This document shows, one piece after another, positions 1 to 6,424 of a DNA stretch of 24,896 nucleotides (within the stretch, counting starts at the first letter, position 1; every line of letters begins with the position of its first letter). Where the stretch lies: the NCBI GenBank assembly GCA_964404205.1, contig CAYOJD010000037.1, positions 1 to 24,896 of the forward strand, read 5' to 3'. This DNA is from CAZWBR01 sp964404205 (GTDB lineage Bacteria; Bacteroidota; Bacteroidia; Bacteroidales; Prolixibacteraceae). The notes under the pieces were generated by a model, which was given only the letters and a program-made list of their open reading frames with translations, was not told the DNA's origin and ran no database searches. A program made the translations under genes and the position numbers.

Positions 1-176
1 TTGGTTACCCGTAGTGGCCTGTCGACAGTAATGGCATGTGACATCCCTGAACGGTGGCTATCGGGTGCCACCACCACAATGTCACCAAAAAGTTGCATCA
101 CTTCAATCAGTTCAGTCAACCCTTTGGCGTAAACCCCGTCGTCGTTGGAAATCAGAATTAAAGGCCGATCGTCCAT
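1..176 (-). CDS. surE: 5'-nucleotidase SurE, N-terminal part (truncated by window edge)
   Basis: The reverse strand from 176 downwards encodes MDDRPLILISNDDGVYAKGL and then a stretch with VVVAPDSHRSGMSHAIT. This is the amino end of SurE, a metal-dependent nucleoside 5'-monophosphate phosphatase. The NDDG motif (residues 10-13) supplies the metal-binding Asp pair, and the APDSxRSG block is the next conserved element. Only 58 codons lie in the window. The ATG at 174-176 is preferred because codons upstream in the same frame run into the proposed promoter (207-214). The gene is divergent from the glycosyltransferase. The family assignment is firm from the two motifs; the substrate range cannot be judged from this fragment. 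Confidence 0.9.
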   Translation of the reverse strand, partial: MDDRPLILISNDDGVYAKGLTELIEVMQLFGDIVVVAPDSHRSGMSHAITVDRPLRVT

Positions 177-206
177 ATCGTATGATTTAAATTTTAGTTG
201 AATGGT

Positions 207-214
207 CAAAGATA
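207..214 (-). promoter_or_regulatory. Probable -7 promoter element for surE
   Basis: The reverse strand reads TATCTTTG, a full match to the Bacteroidota -7 consensus TAnnTTTG. It lies about 30 bases before the surE ATG. No convincing -33 element stands at the usual 19-21 base spacing, so the call rests on the -7 box and position. Confidence 0.45.
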
Positions 215-332
215 ATCGTTCGAAACGGAAAATGGCAGCAACAGCCCAATTTTGAACAACAACTTCTTTTTTCGTACAGCAGAGATGGCCAAAAAGAATA
301 TTCCGTCCGGCCGTTATGATTATTCATGCCTC

Positions 333-363
333 TTTCAACGAATATCGAAACATGTTACATTTG
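333..363 (+). promoter_or_regulatory. Probable promoter of the glycosyltransferase gene
   Basis: TACATTTG at 356-363 matches the Bacteroidota -7 consensus TAnnTTTG. TTTC at 333-336 stands 19 bases upstream, the normal place for the -33 element. Transcription would begin near 370, which is after the first possible ATG (326). The site therefore argues for the TTG start at 380. Confidence 0.5.
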
Positions 364-379
364 CAGAAAAAGAGTTGCT

Positions 380-1525
380 TTGAAAAAGAAAATTATCCTT
401 TTGGGAACCACATGGCCCTTCAGGGGCGGAGGGATTGCCACCTTCAACGAACGCATGGCCCGCGCACTGATTGAAGAGGGTAACGAATTGATTATTTACA
501 CCTTCACACTGCAATACCCCAACTTCCTTTTCCCCGGAAAAACTCAATATTCGACCGATCCTGCCCCCGAGGGATTGACGATTTATCAAAAAGTCAACTC
601 GGTAAACCCTTTCAACTGGATTAAAGTAGGCAGGGAAATCAGCCGGTTGAAGCCCGACCTGCTGATTATGCGTTACTGGACCCCCTTTATGGCCCCTGCA
701 CTGGGTACGATTGCCCGTCTGGCCAAAAAGAACAGCCACACCAGCGTAATTGCCATTGCCGACAACATCATCCCACACGAAAGCCATGCAGGCGATGCGA
801 TGCTGACCCGTTATTTTGTCCCGGCCATCGATGGATTCATTACCCTGTCGAAAAGCGTACTGAACGACCTGCGAAAATTTAGAAAATCGGTCCCGGCCAT
901 CTATACGCCTCACCCACTTTACGACAACTTTGGCAAAATGGTACCCCGCGAAACCGCTGTTGCCAAATTAGGACTCGACCCCAACTTCAGCTACCTACTC
1001 TTTTTTGGCTTCATACGCGACTACAAAGGGCTCGACCTGTTGCTTCATGCCATGGGCCATCCTGACATCAAAAAACTCCCTGTCAAACTAATTGTAGCCG
1101 GCGAATTTTACACCTCATCGCAAAAATATTTGCAAATCATCAAAGAGCATAAAATTGAAGAGTCGGTTATTTTACATACCGATTTTATTGCCGACAACGA
1201 AGTGGCCAACTATTTCGGAGCCGTCGACATGGTGGTGCAACCTTACAAATCGGCCACCCAGAGCGGTGTTACCCAGATTGCCTACCATTTTTGTACCCCG
1301 ATGCTGGTTACCGATGTGGGCGGATTGAGCGAAATTGTCAAAGACGGAGTAGTAGGTTACACCGTGAAGCCTGAACCCGGACCGATAGCCCAAGCCATCC
1401 TCAACTTTTATCAAAATGAAAAAGGTGATGAATTCAGGACCAATATCATGAGCGAAAAAGAGAAATACTCATGGCGAAAAATGGCTGAAACCATCGACGA
1501 AGTTTACTTTCAAATCGATCGGTAA
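380..1525 (+). CDS. Family 4 glycosyltransferase
   Basis: This 381-residue protein has the two-domain GT-B layout of family 4 retaining glycosyltransferases. The N-terminal domain opens with a glycine-rich acceptor-side loop (TTWPFRGGGIATFNERMA). The C-terminal domain has FFGFIRDYKGLDLLL, a stretch around VKLIVAGEF, and the nucleotide-sugar region SGVTQIAYHFCTPMLVTDVG followed by GLSEIVKDGVVGY. It should move a sugar from a nucleotide donor to a lipid or glycan acceptor at the cytoplasmic face; donor and acceptor cannot be read. I place the start at TTG 380 (MKKKIILLGTTWPF) rather than ATG 326, because the extra 18 residues look non-native and the promoter lies inside them. The neighbours (surE, rsh) give no pathway hint. 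No clear terminator follows. Confidence 0.85.
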   Translation: MKKKIILLGTTWPFRGGGIATFNERMARALIEEGNELIIYTFTLQYPNFLFPGKTQYSTDPAPEGLTIYQKVNSVNPFNWIKVGREISRLKPDLLIMRYWTPFMAPALGTIARLAKKNSHTSVIAIADNIIPHESHAGDAMLTRYFVPAIDGFITLSKSVLNDLRKFRKSVPAIYTPHPLYDNFGKMVPRETAVAKLGLDPNFSYLLFFGFIRDYKGLDLLLHAMGHPDIKKLPVKLIVAGEFYTSSQKYLQIIKEHKIEESVILHTDFIADNEVANYFGAVDMVVQPYKSATQSGVTQIAYHFCTPMLVTDVGGLSEIVKDGVVGYTVKPEPGPIAQAILNFYQNEKGDEFRTNIMSEKEKYSWRKMAETIDEVYFQIDR

Positions 1526-1594
1526 AGCAACCGGAAAAGGCTCAACATTTTCATAAGGCAGTTGTTGTAATGTTGTATTTCACTCAAAAAATCG

Positions 1595-1638
1595 CCCTGT
1601 AAAACGGTCAGGTCAACTAAAACACTACTTTTACAGGG
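1595..1638. repeat. 10-bp inverted repeat upstream of the (p)ppGpp synthetase gene
   Basis: CCCTGTAAAA at 1595-1604 is repeated as its exact reverse complement at 1629-1638, with 24 bases between. It ends 34 bases before the start codon at 1673. It could be an operator or an mRNA hairpin. It has no T-run, so it is not a typical terminator. Confidence 0.45.
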
Positions 1639-1672
1639 TCGACAATTCGTAAACAGGAACCAAATTCAGCCG

Positions 1673-3859
1673 ATGGATTTACAAACGGAAATAGAGAAAA
1701 GGGAAATAGAGGATTTGTTCGAAGATTTGATGAAATCCTTTACCCGGCCGCTAACTACTGAAAACGAACAGCTTATACGCAAAGCTTTTCAGTTTGCAAG
1801 CGCTGCCCACATGGGCGTGCGGCGCAAGTCGGGCGAACCGTATATCATCCATCCGCTGGCAGTGGCCAAAATTGTAGTCAGTGAAATAGGGCTTGGTACC
1901 AAATCGGCCATCGCAGCCATTCTGCACGATGTAGTCGAAGATACCGACTACACGCTGATAGACATTGAAAAAATGTTTGGCGAAAAGGTAGCTTCGCTGG
2001 TCGATGGGTTGACCAAACTCTCCGGCACTTACGATTCGAAACAAGCCACCAACTTCCGAAAGATGCTGATGACCCTCTCGGACGATGTAAGGGTGATTCT
2101 GATTAAGCTGGCCGACCGTTTGCACAATATGCGCACACTCGAATCGATGCCACAGCACAAACAATTGAAAATCACCTCAGAGACACTCTATATTTTTGCC
2201 CCTTTAGCTCACCGCCTCGGCCTCTATGCCATCAAAACCGAACTCGAAGACCTCAGCCTCAAGTACAAACACCCCGAAATTTACAATCAAATCGAGCTGA
2301 AGCTGCACAGCGAAGAAGAACGGATCAATTATCTGATCTACGATTTTGCCCGTCCAATCCAGACTGCCCTTCACGACGAGAAATATGACTTTTCCATCAG
2401 CGGAAGGCCCAAATCGATCTACTCGATTTACAACAAAATGCAGACGAAAAACGTCACGTTCGACGAGATATACGATTTGCTGGCCGTTCGCATCGTGTTC
2501 AAACCCAAGGAGGGACAGACCGAAAAAAGCCAGTGTTTCCATATCCTTTCGCTGATTACCGATATCTACACACCAAAGCCCGACCGTATCCGCGACTGGA
2601 TTACCATTCCAAAGGCCAATGGCTACGAGGCGCTCCACGTTACAGTGATGGGGCCAAAAGGGCAATGGGTTGAAGTACAGATTCGTACCGACCGTATGGA
2701 CGAAATCGACGAAAGAGGTTTTGCCGCCCATCACAAATACAAAGGCGACAATACAGCCGAAAGCGAACTCGACAGATGGCTTTTCAAGATCAGGGAATTA
2801 TTGCAAAACCCCGAATCGGATGCCCTCGATTTCCTCGATGAGTTCAAACTGAACCTCTATTCGCAGGAGATAGTTGTTTTTACCCCAAAAGGCGAAATGA
2901 GGATGTTGCCCAAAGATGCCACAGTACTCGATTTTGCCTACGATATCCACTCGCAACTGGGTAACCACTGTATAGGTGCCAAGGTGAACCACCTGCTGGT
3001 TCCCATGAGCCATGTACTGAAAAGCGGCGACCAGGTTGAAATCCTCACTTCCGACAAGCAGACACCCAAACCGGCATGGATTGATATTGCCGTTACCGCA
3101 AGGGCCAAAACCAAAATCAGGGATTCGTTCAAGCAGGAACAGAAAAAACACATCGAAGAGGGACGCGCACAGCTCAATTCGCAACTCGAAAAACTCAATA
3201 TCAAACCCGCCAGCAATACGCTGAAAAAACTGATAAACCATTTCGGGCTGCATACCAAAGAGCAACTCTATGCCGAAATCGGGATGGGAATGGTAGCCCT
3301 CGACAATCTCGAAGCAGTGTTGCAAAAAAAGTCTGAAAACAAGTTTGTCAAATTCTGGAAGCTTACCTTCTCGTCCGATAAAAAGAACGAGAAGACCATC
3401 GACAAGAAAAAACCCTTTCTGCTGAAAGAGGATGAAAAGAATGCCGGCTACACGTTGGCCCTCTGTTGTAACCCCATTCCAGGCGACGATGTGGTGGGCT
3501 TTGCCACCGACGACAACTCGGTCATTATCCACCAGAAATCGTGCCCCGAAGCCGAAAAACTGATGTCGAGCCACGGCGACGATATCATAGAAGCCAACTG
3601 GACCAAGTTTAAAGTGCTCTCCTATCTGATACACCTATATGTCAGAGGGTTCGACCAACAGGGAATTGCCAATAAAATTACCAATATCATTTCGAACGAC
3701 TATGGCATCAACATGCGTTCTATCAGCCTCGATGCCCACGACGGAATCTTCGAAGGCAACCTTTATCTCTACGTCCACCATACCGACAACCTCGAAACAC
3801 TTATCAACAAACTCCTCGAAATCAAAGGCATTGAAACAGTCAGCCGAAAAGAAATTTAA
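1673..3859 (+). CDS. Bifunctional (p)ppGpp synthetase/hydrolase (RelA/SpoT family)
   Basis: This full-length 728-residue Rel/SpoT homologue makes and degrades the alarmone (p)ppGpp in the cytoplasm. Domains in order: an HD hydrolase with the metal motif HDVVED (85-90), so hydrolysis should be active; a synthetase (about 235-360) with GRPKSIYSIYNKM, DRIRDW (304-309), the G-loop region KANGYEALH and EVQIRT (334-339); a TGS domain (about 399-460); a helical/zinc-finger part with C598, C599 and C624; and a C-terminal ACT domain. DRIRDW occupies the RxKD position typical of bifunctional enzymes. The Fur-family gene starts 82 bases after the stop. A 10-bp inverted repeat lies upstream. The family name is certain; whether it is best called rel or spoT is not settled from sequence. 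Confidence 0.95.
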   Translation: MDLQTEIEKREIEDLFEDLMKSFTRPLTTENEQLIRKAFQFASAAHMGVRRKSGEPYIIHPLAVAKIVVSEIGLGTKSAIAAILHDVVEDTDYTLIDIEKMFGEKVASLVDGLTKLSGTYDSKQATNFRKMLMTLSDDVRVILIKLADRLHNMRTLESMPQHKQLKITSETLYIFAPLAHRLGLYAIKTELEDLSLKYKHPEIYNQIELKLHSEEERINYLIYDFARPIQTALHDEKYDFSISGRPKSIYSIYNKMQTKNVTFDEIYDLLAVRIVFKPKEGQTEKSQCFHILSLITDIYTPKPDRIRDWITIPKANGYEALHVTVMGPKGQWVEVQIRTDRMDEIDERGFAAHHKYKGDNTAESELDRWLFKIRELLQNPESDALDFLDEFKLNLYSQEIVVFTPKGEMRMLPKDATVLDFAYDIHSQLGNHCIGAKVNHLLVPMSHVLKSGDQVEILTSDKQTPKPAWIDIAVTARAKTKIRDSFKQEQKKHIEEGRAQLNSQLEKLNIKPASNTLKKLINHFGLHTKEQLYAEIGMGMVALDNLEAVLQKKSENKFVKFWKLTFSSDKKNEKTIDKKKPFLLKEDEKNAGYTLALCCNPIPGDDVVGFATDDNSVIIHQKSCPEAEKLMSSHGDDIIEANWTKFKVLSYLIHLYVRGFDQQGIANKITNIISNDYGINMRSISLDAHDGIFEGNLYLYVHHTDNLETLINKLLEIKGIETVSRKEI

Positions 3860-3924
3860 CCATCGTGTTTAAAATTTGCCGCTTCATACTTCTTTTTCAA
3901 AATATTTCTATCTTTACAATCTAT

Positions 3925-3939
3925 TTAAACTTAGTTTAA
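3925..3939. promoter_or_regulatory. Perfect 7-1-7 palindrome, candidate Fur-family operator
   Basis: TTAAACTTAGTTTAA is a perfect inverted repeat with 7-base arms and one central base, the architecture of Fur, PerR and Zur boxes. It ends 2 bases before the ATG of a Fur-family gene, and a near -7 element (TATCTTTA, 3909-3916) lies just upstream. Autoregulation is an inference. Confidence 0.5.
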
Positions 3940-3941
3940 GT

Positions 3942-4388
3942 ATGAATAGCATACAAAAACACAAAGAGACCGTAAAGAATCTGTTTACAGAATACCTCGA
4001 GCAGAAGGGGCACCGGAAAACCCCCGAACGCTTCGCCATTCTCGACGAAATCTATTCGCGCGAAGGCCATTTCGACATCGAAACCCTTTATATTTCGATG
4101 AAAAACAAGAACTACCGTGTCAGCCGTGCCACGCTCTACAATACCATTGAGCTGTTGCTCGAATGTAAGTTGGTCGTCAAACACCAGTTCGGCAAAAATA
4201 TTGCCCAATTCGAAAAGACACTGGCCAATATCCAGCACGACCATCTTATCGATGTAAAGACCGGAAAAGTAATTGAGTTTCAAGACCAACGCATCCGTCA
4301 AATTATCGAAGATGCCTGTGCGGTACACCATTTCAAATTGTCGCACCACTCGTTGTACCTTTACGGCGAATTCGAAGAGAACAAGTGA
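3942..4388 (+). CDS. Fur-family transcriptional regulator lacking the CxxC structural zinc motif
   Basis: This 148-residue protein has the Fur layout. An N-terminal winged helix contains GHRKTPERFAILDEIY and the recognition-helix region RVSRATLYNTIELLLE (59-74). The C-terminal half has HDHLID (99-104), an E near 112 and HHFKLSHHSLYLYGEFE, which carry probable regulatory-metal ligands. The usual HLICxxCG segment reads HLIDVKTG, so both structural zinc cysteines are replaced (D104, T107). I start at ATG 3942 because the 22 residues before it look non-coding and include the palindrome. It sits between rsh and purA and ends in a strong terminator. The regulated metal or signal (Fe, Mn, Zn, peroxide) cannot be assigned. 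It is probably a DNA-binding repressor acting on itself and on unknown targets. Confidence 0.85.
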   Translation: MNSIQKHKETVKNLFTEYLEQKGHRKTPERFAILDEIYSREGHFDIETLYISMKNKNYRVSRATLYNTIELLLECKLVVKHQFGKNIAQFEKTLANIQHDHLIDVKTGKVIEFQDQRIRQIIEDACAVHHFKLSHHSLYLYGEFEENK

Positions 4389-4414
4389 ATATCCGTCGAA
4401 AAATTTATACCGGA

Positions 4415-4439
4415 AACCTCCCATCAGGGAGGTTTTTTT
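4415..4439 (+). terminator. Rho-independent terminator after the Fur-family gene
   Basis: AACCTCCC (4415-4422) and GGGAGGTT (4427-4434) form an 8-bp perfect stem with the 4-base loop ATCA, followed by a run of seven T. It separates the regulator from purA. Confidence 0.9.
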
Positions 4440-4462
4440 ATGGTTTAACCAATAAAAACTTT

Positions 4463-4470
4463 TAACTTTG
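4463..4470 (+). promoter_or_regulatory. Probable -7 promoter element for purA
   Basis: TAACTTTG matches TAnnTTTG exactly and lies directly downstream of the preceding terminator. This would give purA its own transcript with a leader of roughly 180 bases. The -33 element is weak. Confidence 0.5.
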
Positions 4471-4658
4471 ACCGTTTTTTGTCGGGTCTCTGACAGAGGA
4501 AAACCCTTGAAAGAAAATCTCTTTTTCGCCGGGCAGCTTAACTCAGCGCTTATCAACAACAATCGTTCGGTCATGAAAAGAACATTATTCAGCAAAAAGG
4601 GAAAATTATGTCTGGCCCGGAAACAGCGATTTCAAATAGTAAATTAAAGATATTCAAG

Positions 4659-5927
4659 GTGAAAGCAGATGTTTTGTTAGGTCTCCAGTGGGGAGACGAA
4701 GGGAAAGGTAAAGTGGTAGATGTATTGACCCCTCGTTATGATGTCATTACCCGGTTCCAGGGTGGACCGAATGCCGGTCACACCCTCGAATTCAACAATA
4801 TCAAACATGTGTTGCATACCATTCCCTCAGGGATTTTCAGAGGAGACAAAATTAATGTTATTGGCAACGGAGTGGTTCTCGACCCCTCCATCTTCAAAAA
4901 AGAGATTGCATCGCTAAAAAACATTGGCTTCGATATCTCCCAAAACCTACTGATATCGAAAAAGGCACACCTGATTCTGCCCACACACCGTCTGATCGAT
5001 GCCGCTTCGGAAGCAGCCAAAGGCGATGCCAAGATTGGTTCGACCCTGAAAGGCATTGGTCCAACCTATCGCGATAAGATTGGCCGCGATGGCTTGCGCG
5101 TCGGCGATATCCTGAGCAACTTCGAAGCCAAATACCAGGCCCGTGTCAAACAGCATATCGAGATACTGACCAAATTCTACCATTTCGATTACGAACAGGC
5201 GCTGGCCGAATACGAAAAAGAGTGGTTTGCCGGCATCGAGGTGATGAAGCAATTTCAACTGATAGACAGCGAACATTTTATCAATCAGCAATTACAGCAA
5301 GGCAAAACAGTGATTGCGGAAGGCGCACAGGGCACCATGCTCGATATCGATTTTGGCTCCTACCCGTTTGTAACCTCATCGAACACCATCACTGCCGGGG
5401 CCTGTACCGGACTGGGTATTGCCCCGAACCGCATCGGAAAGGTTTACGGTATCTTCAAAGCCTACTGTACCCGCGTGGGCAGCGGCCCATTCCCTACCGA
5501 ACTGCACGATGCTACCGGACAAAAACTACGCGACATCGGCCACGAATATGGCTCAACCACCGGAAGACCACGCCGTTGCGGCTGGCTCGATTTGGTTGCT
5601 TTGAAATATGCCATCATGATTAACGGCGTTACTGAGCTGATTATGATGAAAGCCGACGTACTCGACAAATTCGAAACCATCAAGGTTTGTACCGCCTACC
5701 AAATCGGGAACGAGCTGACCACCGAATTTCCTTACGAACTCGACGACAGCGTTGTTCCGGTGTACGACGAACTGAAAGGGTGGAACAGCGACCTTACAGA
5801 AGTTGACCACTCATCGAAATTTCCGGCTGAATTGAGCAGTTACATCGCCTATATCGAACAACAACTTGGCGTTCCGGTTACCATAGTATCGGTTGGCCCT
5901 AACCGCTCACAGACTATCGAATTGTAA
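4659..5927 (+). CDS. purA: Adenylosuccinate synthetase
   Basis: PurA joins IMP and aspartate with GTP hydrolysis to give adenylosuccinate, the committed step to AMP. The protein (422 residues from GTG 4659) opens MKADVLLGLQWGDEGKGKVV, with the catalytic D13 and GTP loop at the positions known from E. coli and H41 in NAGHTLEF. Further motifs are GSTLKGIGPTYRDKIGRDG (127-145), EGAQGTMLDIDFGSYP and GSTTGRPRRCGWLDL (298-312). The GTG start is chosen because homologues begin at this Lys-Ala-Asp. An upstream ATG at 4608 would add 17 unrelated residues. It follows a terminator and its own promoter and ends in a terminator. Its position beside rsh is suggestive, since PurA is a known (p)ppGpp target in other bacteria. 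Confidence 0.97.
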   Translation: MKADVLLGLQWGDEGKGKVVDVLTPRYDVITRFQGGPNAGHTLEFNNIKHVLHTIPSGIFRGDKINVIGNGVVLDPSIFKKEIASLKNIGFDISQNLLISKKAHLILPTHRLIDAASEAAKGDAKIGSTLKGIGPTYRDKIGRDGLRVGDILSNFEAKYQARVKQHIEILTKFYHFDYEQALAEYEKEWFAGIEVMKQFQLIDSEHFINQQLQQGKTVIAEGAQGTMLDIDFGSYPFVTSSNTITAGACTGLGIAPNRIGKVYGIFKAYCTRVGSGPFPTELHDATGQKLRDIGHEYGSTTGRPRRCGWLDLVALKYAIMINGVTELIMMKADVLDKFETIKVCTAYQIGNELTTEFPYELDDSVVPVYDELKGWNSDLTEVDHSSKFPAELSSYIAYIEQQLGVPVTIVSVGPNRSQTIEL

Positions 5928-5948
5928 TCTCCCCATCCATCAATAGCA

Positions 5949-5974
5949 TAAATCCCGGCCATTACCGGGATTTA
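5949..5974 (+). terminator. Rho-independent terminator after purA
   Basis: TAAATCCCGG (5949-5958) pairs perfectly with CCGGGATTTA (5965-5974) around a 6-base loop. TTTTTG follows. It lies 22 bases after the purA stop. Confidence 0.88.
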
Positions 5975-5980
5975 TTTTTG

Positions 5981-6424
5981 ATTGCAGGTATATACCCGGC
6001 AATGCCCCGAAGCGAAATCGCCCCCCGCTACCAAAATGATTCAGCTGCCAATATAAATTCTTTCCTACCACTTCCACTCATTTTATTTGCAGCGATAGCC
6101 TAAAATCGGTTTAGAAATTGCATTTTTGTAGCATCAAAATATTTCGGTTCACCGGTTGGACAATGATGAGCGTCAGCAATGGCATTTTCATCTCTTCAAT
6201 CGTGCAAAACGGTTCTGAATCATTCGGTTGAAGCAGTTTTACGCCCTACTTCCTGTAAAAGCACAGGATCTGACCGGATATTTCGATGTTGCGCCTGAAT
6301 CCCTGAACAAAGATGGTTGCCCGTCATTACCAGAGACAACCTTGGGTTCAGCCTCGATGAATTGTTTTTTACCGAACCGAAAAAGCGAAAATGACTTTAG
6401 AATATTGATATTATTGACGAAATA
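5981..6424. other. Long intergenic stretch with possible decayed coding traces
   Basis: About 440 bases hold no intact gene. A frame from 6299 to 6394 reads IPEQRWLPVITRDNLGFSLD and ends ELFFTEPKKRK then stop, which looks protein-like but has no start. A second frame from about 6228 reads KQFYALLPVKAQDLTGYFDV. The two could be one gene broken by a frameshift, or chance. CATTTTTG at 6121-6128 is one base from the -7 consensus. I recognise no family. Confidence 0.25.

Noticed and set aside
2798..3634. Open frame of 278 codons on the - strand inside the (p)ppGpp synthetase gene
   Set aside because: It lies wholly within a confident gene and its residue pattern is that of a reverse-frame shadow.
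6370..6394. PKKRK at the end of a short frame, like a nuclear localisation signal
   Set aside because: The genome is bacterial and the frame has no start. Coincidence.
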